Source of the DNA: Alishewanella longhuensis
Lineage (GTDB): Bacteria; Pseudomonadota; Gammaproteobacteria; Enterobacterales; Alteromonadaceae
Assembly: GCF_014653435.1 (NCBI RefSeq)
Contig: NZ_BNAO01000002.1
Span: forward strand, 160,672 to 224,671
Length of the DNA stretch: 64,000 nucleotides
Reading direction: 5' to 3'
The notes beneath the pieces were generated by a model, which had not been told where the DNA came from, searched no databases, and saw only the letters and a program-made list of their open reading frames with translations. The translations under genes and the position numbers were made by a program. This document shows positions 1-10,650 of this stretch, piece after piece; position 1 is the stretch's first letter, and each line of letters starts with the position of its first letter.

Positions 1-20
1 CCTTTGTAAACTCTACTAAA

Positions 21-100
21 TATTAGCTCAGCTGTGAGAACACCACCCACTCTTTACTAAGACACGGTTGCCACTGGTTCGAACCCAGTACAATCCACCA
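21..100 (+). pseudogene. decayed tRNA gene (3' half intact)
   Basis: The 3' end has a good tRNA look: a T arm ACTGG-TTCGAAC-CCAGT (73-89), a seven-base acceptor strand ACAATCC (90-96), a discriminator A and an encoded CCA (98-100). A D-arm-like TTAGCTCAGCTGTGAGA lies at 23-39. The 5' acceptor strand GGATTGT is missing and no anticodon stem pairs in 40-70, so this is probably a pseudogene or a recombination remnant rather than a working tRNA. The spacing from D arm to CCA is several bases longer than a normal tRNA. Confidence 0.5.
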
Positions 101-120
101 AATCCCTTTTTGTCCCGATG

Positions 121-160
121 AAATTGTTAGTAACGTGCAAGAGCACCGCCCACTCTTTAC
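121..160 (+). pseudogene. second tRNA-derived fragment
   Basis: ATTGTTAG (123-130) matches the end of the acceptor strand plus the start of a D arm expected for the tRNA whose 3' half lies at 73-100. AGAGCACCGCC follows at 140-150. The 17-bp string ending in CACTCTTTAC at 144-160 repeats 41-57 with one mismatch. This looks like another broken copy of the same tRNA, so the left end of the window may be the tail of a tRNA cluster. Confidence 0.35.
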
Positions 161-194
161 CGCTTGAATTCTAGCAGCTTGCTTTAGTCGAATC

Positions 195-312
195 GCCAGG
201 CTGCTTATAGCCGATATTGCACACAAAGACGCCGTGAACCCATCCTTGGGGGCTCCTGTCCGGCATCCATGCCGTACACGCTTTGTTTAGCAATATCGGC
301 TCGCTGCCTGGC
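195..312 (+). repeat. structured repeat A1 (short type)
   Basis: An outer inverted repeat encloses a conserved core. The outer stem is GCCAGGC (195-201) with GCCTGGC-like 306-312, plus an exact 11-bp GCCGATATTGC (210-220) with GCAATATCGGC (290-300). Inside is CAAAG (224-228) facing CTTTG (281-285). The core reads ACGCCGTGAA (229-238), hairpin 1 CCC-ATCCTT-GGG (239-250), GGCTCC, then hairpin 2 CGGCATCCATGCCG (261-274). The 30 bases at 256-285 occur again, inverted and identical, at 37931-37960. It pairs head to head with A2. Confidence 0.75.
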
Positions 313-415
313 TGCATCGGCGTTTTTTAATAGATAGCAAAATGGCTCCCTGACATTAGTTTTGTGTTAGTTTGTTGGCCATTTTTCGGCGTAATGCGAA
401 AATCGAACAAGGTGG

Positions 416-595
416 TAAACGCATAGTACACTTTGCTCTGGGAGGTGTTTTTCAGGGGTGAAAAACAGACAAATTCGTCGGGAACGAATTTGAACAGCGC
501 TTGTGCTGGCCCGCAGGGCAAACTTCAAGAAGAAGTTTGTAACCCCCCAGGGAAGGGTTCACAGCGTGCCCCGACAAAGTTGTACGGCGCGTTTA
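416..595 (-). repeat. structured repeat A2 (long type)
   Basis: Outer stem: TAAACGC (416-422) with GCGTTTA (589-595), GTACA (426-430) with TGTAC (581-585), CTTTG (431-435) with CAAAG (575-579). Inner hairpins: a 9-bp TGTTTTTCA / TGAAAAACA (446-467), AAATTCGT / ACGAATTT (471-491), AAACTTC / GAAGTTT (520-538) and hairpin 1 CCC-AGGGAA-GGG (546-557). Read on the minus strand it begins ACGCTGTGAA-hairpin 1 as in the short type, but about 75 bases carrying two extra hairpins sit between hairpin 1 and hairpin 2. The copy at 37918-38076 has the same plan. Confidence 0.75.
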
Positions 596-934
596 GCCGC
601 CGGATGCACCAATCTTACGCCAGCTCAATCTGCATAAAAAGCTAAAACGGCACAGCGCAAATTTGCATGGTCTTTTTACAGCGGATAAAAAAAATACTAA
701 CCACCTTTCATTCACAATCATAAAATCAGGTAAAGCGAATTAAGCCAAAATTAGCAAACTAAGACGTAACAGTGCCTGACAAAGCACAGCGGAAAAGCAA
801 ATAATACCTATGGATTACTTACCAATTTCTAAATTTCCTTCCACAAACCAGCAATAATTGATCTTTAACAGTTATTCTGTACGAAAAAATTGCTATAGTA
901 TGATCATCTCACCCACGCTGGATAATTGCTGTAG
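596..934. other. AT-rich gene-free stretch before the TPR gene
   Basis: No credible gene is present. A possible -10 TATAGT lies at 894-899 with only a weak -35 (TTATTC, 872-877), which may serve the gene starting at 935. No terminator or known RNA family was recognised. Confidence 0.3.
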
Positions 935-2572
935 ATGGATAGTTCGCTAAAACGCAATGAACGTATTCTGATTATTGATGAACAATCATTATCTCAGAGC
1001 TATTTGCGCTACGCTTTAGAACAGCTTAATTATCAAGATATCACCATTGCCGACCGGCCGCAGTTAGCATTAAACCTTTGTCGCGACAACCAGTTTGATC
1101 TAGTTATCTGCTCTTACAATCAGGGCGATGGTAAAGACGGCTATCAGTTATATGAAGAGCTTAAACTAAGCGGTCTGCAAAAACATACCACCGGCGTGAT
1201 CTTCATTAGTGCGGAAACCGATCCCACCCTGGTGCATAGCGTTATCGAATTACAGCCAGACGAATTTCTGGCCAAGCCTTTTGTGATAAAAGATCTGCAG
1301 CTTCGGATTGAACGGGTACTAAAACGTAAAGAACAATTAAGAACCTTATATCAGTTGCTCGACTCGGGTAATCACCACGCTGCCTTGCAATATATCGACG
1401 AACAATTATCTAACGCCGCACAACGCAAATGGTTTCCCCTTTTGCTCAAATTAAAAGGTGATATTTTGCTTATCCAGCAACAATATGCCGATGCCGAGCA
1501 ATTCTTTAAAGCCATGCTTGCCATTCAGCCATTCAGCTGGGCAAAGATGGGCTTGGTGCGCTGTTATCTTCACCTTGGCAAAGAAGCGGAAGCCTTTGGC
1601 GAACTAGAATCGATGCTCATGCGCACAGATAGCCGACTGTTCGCACTGGATTTACTGGCGGAGCTGGAGTTTAAGCAGCAACGTTACCAAATAGCTCAAC
1701 AACACCTTATCGATGCGGCCGATCTAGCGCCCCGCAATTTACTGCGGCAACAGAAGCTATTGCATTTATCGCGCTTAAATCATGATTACGAAATACAATA
1801 CCGGGCGGCCAAAGATATGGTGAAATTTGCCCGTTATTCGATCTTCGAACAACCAGACCTTTACTTAAATCTCGCGCGCGCCAGTATTGATTTTGCGTTG
1901 AGTAGCGAAGACGAAGAACAAAGCAGTCGGTTAAACCGACAAGCCAGCCAAAGCCTGCAAAACTTACAAAAGCAGTTTGCGAAGCAAGATCTCAATGAGC
2001 AGCAACAAATTTTAAAAGCTCGCATCTTGTACTTGCAAGATCATAAAGATAAAGCCAAGGCGCTATTACGTGATTTGAAAATTGATAGCCCAATAGCATC
2101 ACTGGAAGATGCGCTGGATAAAGCAAAAGCATTACATGAAGTCGGTTTAACAGAAGCATCGCAACAACTGTTCGAGCACATTAGCGAACATTGTATCAAG
2201 CAGCAAGCTGATCCCATGTTTAGCGCTTTTCTGGCACAAGAGAAAACCGAACGAAAACAGATGCAGCAGGGACCACGGGAACTTAACAATAACGCGGTAC
2301 AGTTATATCAACGCGGGCATTGGGAGCAAGCCTTTGAAGCCTTTGCCTTGGCGCATCAAGTTATGCCTAAAAACGCAGGTATTGCACTAAACCTCTGGCA
2401 AACTTTGCTAACGTCTCCAAGGCAACTGTGTTCGGTACAGGAAAAAAGCCGGCTATTACAACAATGCTTACAAATCATTGAACAAGCCAATCTCAAACCT
2501 GAGCAAAAGAATCGCTATGAACAGCTTAAACTACGCTTAGCTGAAAATACCATGAGAAGTTCTGTCGGCTAA
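935..2572 (+). CDS. pseudo-receiver domain protein with TPR repeats
   Basis: The N-terminal ~125 residues fold like a response-regulator receiver: acidic pair D15/E16, S92 and K114 in LAKPF are in place. The residue where the phospho-accepting Asp belongs, after FDLVIC, is Ser60, so phosphorylation there is not expected. The rest is helical with TPR-like stretches (about residues 130-290 and 440-530), suggesting a scaffold that binds a partner. There is no output DNA-binding, GGDEF or EAL domain. It stands alone, with the convergent DUF2919 gene starting 10 bp past its stop. The family is known only as TPR-containing response regulators; the partner is unknown. Confidence 0.75.
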   Translation: MDSSLKRNERILIIDEQSLSQSYLRYALEQLNYQDITIADRPQLALNLCRDNQFDLVICSYNQGDGKDGYQLYEELKLSGLQKHTTGVIFISAETDPTLVHSVIELQPDEFLAKPFVIKDLQLRIERVLKRKEQLRTLYQLLDSGNHHAALQYIDEQLSNAAQRKWFPLLLKLKGDILLIQQQYADAEQFFKAMLAIQPFSWAKMGLVRCYLHLGKEAEAFGELESMLMRTDSRLFALDLLAELEFKQQRYQIAQQHLIDAADLAPRNLLRQQKLLHLSRLNHDYEIQYRAAKDMVKFARYSIFEQPDLYLNLARASIDFALSSEDEEQSSRLNRQASQSLQNLQKQFAKQDLNEQQQILKARILYLQDHKDKAKALLRDLKIDSPIASLEDALDKAKALHEVGLTEASQQLFEHISEHCIKQQADPMFSAFLAQEKTERKQMQQGPRELNNNAVQLYQRGHWEQAFEAFALAHQVMPKNAGIALNLWQTLLTSPRQLCSVQEKSRLLQQCLQIIEQANLKPEQKNRYEQLKLRLAENTMRSSVG

Positions 2573-2582
2573 GCAAGCCATG

Positions 2583-3053
2583 TTACTTTTTTATCACTGG
2601 CTCCGGCCACTCCCGAAAAATAATCGGCAAAGTGCTAGACCTTACTAACCAAAATAAACATAACCCCAAAGCCACCACAGACACTAATCGCCAGGGCGCA
2701 TCCAGAATGGCATCTGTCGGTAAATCATAAAGCGTGTAGATTAGATCTGCACTACAGCAAAGCAAAAGTAACGGCTGACTGACGCGCCAAACTGGGCGCC
2801 AGGCCGCACTGCGCTTATCACTGCGCTGCGTTAGAGCCACCACCACCAGCAACACCGGCAAAGCGATTAAACAGGCCATCAAAAAATCTTGTTGTTGTGG
2901 ATAAAACAGCTTTAACAGATCTTTCTGCTGAGCGGGTAAGGTCAACACCAGCACCCAGCTCAAATAAGGCCGCAGTAATACTAATAACAGCCAATAAAAA
3001 CGCTGTGGAACGGGCGTTAAGCCGTATTTATCCAGTAAGGGCCAGTCGTTCAT
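2583..3053 (-). CDS. DUF2919 family inner-membrane protein (YfeZ-like)
   Basis: A 156-residue protein with four predicted membrane helices (about 18-40, 58-78, 92-110, 120-138) and a short basic C terminus. Size, helix layout and the N-terminal YGLTPVPQRFYW resemble the DUF2919/YfeZ family, which has no known function. Its start overlaps the end of the upstream DUF3392 gene by 4 bp, so the two are probably co-translated. It is last in a run leading from smc, zipA and ligA. I know of no enzymatic motif in it. Confidence 0.7.
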   Translation of the reverse strand: MNDWPLLDKYGLTPVPQRFYWLLLVLLRPYLSWVLVLTLPAQQKDLLKLFYPQQQDFLMACLIALPVLLVVVALTQRSDKRSAAWRPVWRVSQPLLLLCCSADLIYTLYDLPTDAILDAPWRLVSVVALGLCLFWLVRSSTLPIIFREWPEPVIKK

Positions 3054-3385
3054 ACTTGCCGCTTACGCTGCGCTAACATGCCTAAACCGCTAAATACCGC
3101 CAGACAAAACCACGGCAACCACAGGTTGCTAAACCCCGCTAGTTGGCGGGCGACCCAGGGCGTTAAAAACAGGGTTAAAGCGCCATAACCAAAGGCACAA
3201 ACCAGAATAAACACTAAGGTTCGCCAAACAAAATGCCAGTGGGCAATTTGCCGGCGAATAATCCGATTCAGATCATCCCCAAATACCACCAAGCTAGTAG
3301 CAACCATCGCTAAGGCAATATCTCGTGCATAAGGGCGAAATAATGCTCCCCACTGCTGCAACAATTCCATCAACCAATCTGGCAT
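3050..3385 (-). CDS. DUF3392 family small membrane protein
   Basis: A 111-residue protein with three predicted membrane segments (about 22-38, 50-75, 85-103). The N-terminal half, with RPYARDIALAMVATSLVVFGDD, is typical of DUF3392, a family found downstream of ligA in Shewanella-like and Vibrio-like genomes. Function is unknown. It lies 49 bp after ligA on the same strand and overlaps the DUF2919 gene by 4 bp. Confidence 0.75.
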   Translation of the reverse strand: MPDWLMELLQQWGALFRPYARDIALAMVATSLVVFGDDLNRIIRRQIAHWHFVWRTLVFILVCAFGYGALTLFLTPWVARQLAGFSNLWLPWFCLAVFSGLGMLAQRKRQV

Positions 3386-3434
3386 GACTGACCGCTCCTA
3401 CTACTTACTTAATTTAAGCCCTTGCTGGCCCGTT

Positions 3435-5519
<2,085 letters not shown>

Positions 5520-5532
5520 TTAACTGTGGCTC

Positions 5533-6432
5533 TTAGCGGCGGATTAAACGCTGGCGTTGAAACTCACGAATACGTTCAACATAATGGCGCACAGTTTGCA
5601 CTGTCAGCACGCTACGTTGCCCATCCAACACCTGACCACCGAATTCCTCTGCTAGTTTTTTCGCAGCGTTATGCATTACATTAAAGTTCTGCAACGGCTC
5701 GCCTGGTCCAGGTAGCGTCATAAACAAGCTTAAACCGCGAGTGCTGAGCTTATCCATATTATCGATATCAAAGGTGCCGGGGTTAAACATATTCGCCAGG
5801 CTGAATAGAACTTCACCGTTACCTGCACTGTCTTGATGGCGATGAAAGATATCCATCTCGCCATATTTAAAGCCTAATACCGTTAACGCCGACAGTAGCT
5901 CCTGACCTTTTAATTCTTGCTGCTCAGGTAACAACACATACAAAATCAGGACTTCTGATGGTTCAGCATCGCCAGCATCCTCTGCAGGTGACTCAGCGGC
6001 CGGCTCGTCATACTCATCATAGTCAGGGGCGTCTTGCGTTGTGGCAGGCGGTAAGTCTTCGTCGGCTAACGCAGAAAAATTTAACACCGGTTCCTGCGGT
6101 TCCTGAAACAAGTCATCTTGCTCAGTAGGCTCAACCCGGCGCTTTAAGTCGATAGGTCGACTTTGCGGTTTAGCATCTGGCTTAGGTGTTGTGGTAAAAC
6201 GCGGCTTGGGTTCAACTGGCTTTTTGCCCGCACCCTTTACCACCCGCACCGGGCCTATACCCAGCTCGTCGAATCCTTCACCACTACTATTGTCTCTTTC
6301 GTTATCCTCAGGATGGTAACGATGCTGTGTTTTGCTACTATTTTTGCGCACCGTCCATAAGCCATGTAAGAATAAACCACCCAATACCAGGGCACCCAAA
6401 ATAATTAACACTAAACGCAACTCGCTAGCCAT
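5533..6432 (-). CDS. zipA: cell division protein ZipA
   Basis: Tethers the FtsZ ring to the inner membrane. Residues 5-27 form the N-terminal membrane anchor, followed by a charged and proline/glutamate-rich linker (about 30-160) and the C-terminal ZipA FtsZ-binding domain (about 160-299), recognised by VLILYVLLPEQQELKG, MFNPGTFDIDN and LSTRGLSLFMTLPGP. Length 299 is ordinary. It follows smc by 19 bp and precedes ligA, the order usual in gammaproteobacteria. The linker is acidic and low in complexity, as in relatives. Confidence 0.95.
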   Translation of the reverse strand: MASELRLVLIILGALVLGGLFLHGLWTVRKNSSKTQHRYHPEDNERDNSSGEGFDELGIGPVRVVKGAGKKPVEPKPRFTTTPKPDAKPQSRPIDLKRRVEPTEQDDLFQEPQEPVLNFSALADEDLPPATTQDAPDYDEYDEPAAESPAEDAGDAEPSEVLILYVLLPEQQELKGQELLSALTVLGFKYGEMDIFHRHQDSAGNGEVLFSLANMFNPGTFDIDNMDKLSTRGLSLFMTLPGPGEPLQNFNVMHNAAKKLAEEFGGQVLDGQRSVLTVQTVRHYVERIREFQRQRLIRR

Positions 6433-6451
6433 TTCTTATACCTTTAACTTT

Positions 6452-9400
6452 TTAGGCTACTGCCAGTTTGACAGCATCATCCACATCTACCGCCACGACT
6501 CGGGAGACACCGGGTTCTTGCATCGTAACACCCATTAACTGCGCCGCCATTTCCATGGCAATTTTATTGTGGCTAATATAAATAAATTGTACCGTTTCAG
6601 ACATTTCCCGCACCAGATTACAAAAACGCCCCACATTGGCATCATCTAAAGGTGCATCTACTTCATCCAACATGCAAAAAGGTGCCGGATTAAGTCTGAA
6701 GATTGAAAACACTAATGATAAAGCGGTTAACGCTTTTTCACCACCGGATAATAAATGAATTGTACTGTTTTTTTTACCAGGAGGGCGCGCCATGATGCTT
6801 ACCCCCGTTTCCAATAAATCCTCATCGGTTAAATCCAGGTAAGCACTGCCCCCACCAAAAACTTTCGGGAACAGCTGTTTTAGGCCTTCGTTAACCTCTT
6901 CAAAGGTATCTTTAAAACGCTGTTTGGTTTCCCGATCGATCTTACGCATCGCCGTTTCTAACGTCTCCAGCGCGGAAACTAAATCCTGATGCTGATCATC
7001 TAAATACTGCTTACGCTCAGCCTGTTGCTCATATTCTTCTATCGCTGCCAGGTTAATCGCCCCTAAGCGGCTAACAGCATCCACCGTTTTATCCAGTTGC
7101 TGCTGCCACGTCTGTTCATCTGCCGCTGCAGGTAGCTCTGCCAATACCTCTTTCATACTGACCTGCTGTTCACGTAACAGTTCCAGCATATTATTAGCAC
7201 GGATACGATAGCCTTCTGCATCCAGCCGCAGCGACTCTAACGCCTTTTGCTGCTGTGATACCCGTTGCACTATACCTGATTGTCCTTGCTCCAGCTCACG
7301 GATTTGCTGCTCGAGTGTACCCAGAACGTTATTGGCCTGTTTTAATGCTGATTCGGCATCTTCACGCAGCAATAAGCTTTCTTGTAATTGCTCTTGTAAC
7401 AATAACGCCGGATCATCATCGGCGGCAAGCTGCTGTTGTAACTCTGTAATTTGCTGTTGCAACAAGCCTTGCTGTGCAGCTGCTCGCGCTAAATTTTGTT
7501 CCAAGCTTTGTTGCTGGCGCTGACAGAGTTGACTTTGCATTTGCAGTTGCACTAAACGCTGCCGCTGCTCTGCACTTTGTGAGCGCAGTAACTCTTCTTG
7601 CTGACGCGCCAGTTGCAACTTCTGTTGATACTGCTGCTGTTCGGTTTGTTGCGCTTGATAAGTGTGTTCGGCCTCATCCTGCAATACTTGTTGTTCGTCA
7701 TATCGCGCTGTCAGTATCTGCCGCTGTGCACTCAGCTCGGCAATGCTCTGCTGTAATTGCTGACGTTGTTGTTGCACTTGTTGCAAGGTTAACTGCTTAA
7801 GTTGGATGGTAGTATTAACTTGTTGCAGTTGACTTTTATAATCTTCTTGCTGTTGTGCAGCCATTTGCACTAACCGCTCAAGCTGCTGGTAACGTTGCTT
7901 AGCCTGCTCCGCTGCAGCACTTGCTAAGGCGAGCTGTTCGGTCAGCTGTTGCAGTTTTTCAGTTAGCTGCTGTAAACGCTCTTGCCGCAGTAATGCACTG
8001 TCTGTGGCATTAGCATCAGGTTGCATCCCCCAGTTTATGCCAAGCCACACACCTTGCGGACAAATAACGGATTGCCCGGCACTAAGTGTCGATTGCTTCG
8101 CCAAAGCCTCGCCTAAGGTGTCAGCTAATAAAATATGCCGGAAGCTTTCCGGATAAGGGCCGCGCTTTATCGCACTGGCCAAGGTGCCTTGAACTGCTAA
8201 TGACTTGTCGGCCTGTGAGTTGGCACTTTGCCAATCTGTTGTCAGGTAACTTGCTATGCCTGACTCATCCAGATGATCCGGATGCTGCTCAACAATATTG
8301 GCATGTTGTAAATTCCCCAAGGCAAAAGCCACAGCCAAGGCCCAACCGGGTGATAATTCCAATTGCTGCAATAGCTGCTGTTCGCTCGCGGGCAGAGCTT
8401 GTTGCAGTTGCTCAAGCCTTTGTTGCTCGAGCTGTAATACCTGCTGTTGATTCTGCCATTGTTGTAACTCTTGCCTGGCGACAGTAAGCTCTTGCTCAGC
8501 TCGGCTTAGAGCTACTTGTTGCTGCTGCCAAGTCTGCTGTGCCTGTTGTTGGGCGCAAAGTAAGGTTTCGTGTTCGTGTTGCAGCACTGCCAATGCCTCG
8601 GCCAGAGACGCATCATCCAACAAAGCCAACTGCTGCTCTTGCCGCAACTGCTGCTCTGCCAACTGTTGCTGCTGTTGCTGTAGATGCTGTAGCTGCAGCC
8701 GCAACTGCTGCGCTTGTTCACGCAGACTAAAACTATTTTGCTGCCAGCTTTCAAAATGTTGCTGTTGCTGACGAACCTGCTGCGTAGCATCTTGTAATCG
8801 CCATTCCAGCTCTGCAGCCTGCTCTGCTTGTAGCTCAGTGTCCGGCTCTAATTCTTCTAACTGGGCGACAAGTTCTGCCAATTGTTGTAAATCAGTTTGC
8901 TGGTGTCGGTTAAACTCCTGCAGGCTTTGTTGTTTTTGTTGCAACTGGCTCTGCAGCATCTGTTGTTGCTGACGCTGCCCCAGGATTTGTTGCTCTAGCC
9001 GGCTAATCGTCGCACCGAGTTGATAGAAGTGCTGTTGCCGCTGCTCTTGTTCACTGCGGGCATTTGCCGCCTGTTCTTTCAGTTCCAACAAAATCCGCTG
9101 ATCACCGGACTGGGCTGCGAAGTATTTTTCCAGCTCAGTTTCTTGTTCGCGTAATTGTTGCTCTAGCTGTGTCAATTGCTGATTAAAGCCTAACCATTTA
9201 ATGGTGGTAACTTCAGCTTTTAATTTACGCTCTTGCGCTTTTAACTCTTTATAACGCTGCGCTGTTGCGGCCTGACGCTTTAGTTTTTCAATATTTTTAC
9301 CCAGCTCCTCGCGCACGTCTGCTAAGCGATCCAGATTGTCCCGGGTATGTTTAATCCGATTTTCTGTTTCGCGCCGCCGTTCTTTGTACTTGGAAATACC

Positions 9401-9904
9401 CGCCGCTTCTTCAATAAAAACCCGCAGCTCCTGCGGTTTAGATTCAATTAAACGGGAGATCATGCCCTGTTCGATAATGGCATAGCTGCGCGGCCCCAAG
9501 CCGGTACCTAAAAATATATCAGTAATATCACGGCGGCGGCATTTACTGCCATTGAGAAAGTAACTGGACTGGGCATCGCGGGTGACCAGGCGTTTAATAG
9601 CAATTTCACTGCGATCAGCTAACTGACCAGCTAAACGCCCCTGGGTATTTTCAAACACTAATTCAACCGAGGCTTGTGACACCGGTTTACGCTGCGCTGA
9701 GCCATTAAAAATGACATCGGTCATAGCGTCGCCGCGCAGGTTTTTAGCCGAGCTTTCACCCAGCACCCAGCGCACTGCATCTATGACATTAGATTTACCA
9801 CAGCCATTGGGACCCACTACCGCCGTCATCGCTTCCGGAAACGGCACTGTCGTCAGGTCAACAAAAGACTTAAAACCGGCAAGTTTAATTTGTTTTAAGC
9901 GCAT
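6452..9904 (-). CDS. smc: chromosome segregation ATPase SMC
   Basis: Forms the ring-shaped condensin core that organises and separates chromosomes. The N-terminal head has Walker A GPNGCGKS (31-38). Two long coiled coils (about 170-500 and 680-1000) flank a hinge (about 505-660). The C-terminal head has the signature LLSGGEKAL (from 1051) and Walker B with CMLDEVDAPLDD (about 1077-1088). Total 1150 residues, normal. The coiled coils are very rich in glutamine, which yields many spurious open frames on the opposite strand. Most E. coli-like bacteria use MukB instead, so smc supports a lineage outside the Enterobacterales/Vibrio branch. No ScpA or ScpB gene is adjacent. Confidence 0.96.
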   Translation of the reverse strand: MRLKQIKLAGFKSFVDLTTVPFPEAMTAVVGPNGCGKSNVIDAVRWVLGESSAKNLRGDAMTDVIFNGSAQRKPVSQASVELVFENTQGRLAGQLADRSEIAIKRLVTRDAQSSYFLNGSKCRRRDITDIFLGTGLGPRSYAIIEQGMISRLIESKPQELRVFIEEAAGISKYKERRRETENRIKHTRDNLDRLADVREELGKNIEKLKRQAATAQRYKELKAQERKLKAEVTTIKWLGFNQQLTQLEQQLREQETELEKYFAAQSGDQRILLELKEQAANARSEQEQRQQHFYQLGATISRLEQQILGQRQQQQMLQSQLQQKQQSLQEFNRHQQTDLQQLAELVAQLEELEPDTELQAEQAAELEWRLQDATQQVRQQQQHFESWQQNSFSLREQAQQLRLQLQHLQQQQQQLAEQQLRQEQQLALLDDASLAEALAVLQHEHETLLCAQQQAQQTWQQQQVALSRAEQELTVARQELQQWQNQQQVLQLEQQRLEQLQQALPASEQQLLQQLELSPGWALAVAFALGNLQHANIVEQHPDHLDESGIASYLTTDWQSANSQADKSLAVQGTLASAIKRGPYPESFRHILLADTLGEALAKQSTLSAGQSVICPQGVWLGINWGMQPDANATDSALLRQERLQQLTEKLQQLTEQLALASAAAEQAKQRYQQLERLVQMAAQQQEDYKSQLQQVNTTIQLKQLTLQQVQQQRQQLQQSIAELSAQRQILTARYDEQQVLQDEAEHTYQAQQTEQQQYQQKLQLARQQEELLRSQSAEQRQRLVQLQMQSQLCQRQQQSLEQNLARAAAQQGLLQQQITELQQQLAADDDPALLLQEQLQESLLLREDAESALKQANNVLGTLEQQIRELEQGQSGIVQRVSQQQKALESLRLDAEGYRIRANNMLELLREQQVSMKEVLAELPAAADEQTWQQQLDKTVDAVSRLGAINLAAIEEYEQQAERKQYLDDQHQDLVSALETLETAMRKIDRETKQRFKDTFEEVNEGLKQLFPKVFGGGSAYLDLTDEDLLETGVSIMARPPGKKNSTIHLLSGGEKALTALSLVFSIFRLNPAPFCMLDEVDAPLDDANVGRFCNLVREMSETVQFIYISHNKIAMEMAAQLMGVTMQEPGVSRVVAVDVDDAVKLAVA

Positions 9905-9987
9905 TTAGCCGCAACTTGCTTTTATGCAAGCCGCTATTAAGTTGTTATTATTCAGTTTGTTCAATCTACCGAATTTGTTTTGTACTG

Positions 9988-10647
9988 TCACTTGCTAATT
10001 CTGCTGATTGAACGGGTTTGCAAATTTTTCTTACGCCAACGTTCGGCTTTAACTAACACATCTAAACTTTTTCGCACAGCAGGCTTATCTACTACCGAAC
10101 TGACTATGACTACAGGTCTGGAAATAATCAGGTTATTAGGGTAGATAATACGCTCTTGCTCTTTGGTAGTGAGCACGGTGTTAAACAGATGAATTTCCGA
10201 AATATCCCCTTCCAGCGAGTTATTGCCATCGATAATCCGCACTTTGCTGCCCTCGGCGAAGTCTTTTTGCCCCAATAAAATAAAGAAGGCGGTAACATTA
10301 CTAATCAGTGACCAGGAAGCAAATAAGGCGACACCCGCTACGGCAATAATGGACGAGGCCAATACCAGCAAACCGCGAATATCCACCCCCCAAACGATAC
10401 TTAGCACTACCATAAGTAACAGTAGCAATAAGATATGGCATACCACCAAGGCTCGTTTATTCATCTCTGGCCGCATACGATTGCCAGCCAGCAAATTATA
10501 CATCACTGGCACTAATCGACGGCTGATAATGATATAGGCTAAGAAAGCGAATACCGATAAACCTAACTGGATAAAGGTGGGGCTCAGGTAGCTGCTCAGC
10601 TCTGTTAACAGATCACTTTCCGCAATAATTGACTGCTCAACACTCAT
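9988..10647 (-). CDS. short MscS-type mechanosensitive channel
   Basis: Predicted inner-membrane channel of the MscS family, which opens under membrane tension and releases solutes. Three membrane helices (about 27-47, 65-90, 95-125) are followed by the beta domain with SNVTAFFILLGQKDFAEGSKVRI and IYPNNLI. At 219 residues it is shorter than E. coli MscS (286) and lacks most of the C-terminal alpha/beta cage. It begins 3 bp after ycgN and is last in the ycgL-mltB-ycgM-ycgN operon. The short form may be a natural subgroup; no frameshift is seen. Confidence 0.85.
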   Translation of the reverse strand: MSVEQSIIAESDLLTELSSYLSPTFIQLGLSVFAFLAYIIISRRLVPVMYNLLAGNRMRPEMNKRALVVCHILLLLLLMVVLSIVWGVDIRGLLVLASSIIAVAGVALFASWSLISNVTAFFILLGQKDFAEGSKVRIIDGNNSLEGDISEIHLFNTVLTTKEQERIIYPNNLIISRPVVIVSSVVDKPAVRKSLDVLVKAERWRKKNLQTRSISRISK

Positions 10648-10650
10648 AGC

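Noticed and set aside
433-645. 70-residue open frame at the left repeat locus
   Set aside because: It lies wholly over structured repeat A2 and has no ribosome binding site; the sequence is explained by hairpins.
6500-9400. Several open frames on the plus strand opposite smc
   Set aside because: They are by-products of the glutamine-rich coiled coil on the other strand, with no ribosome binding sites or coherent composition.
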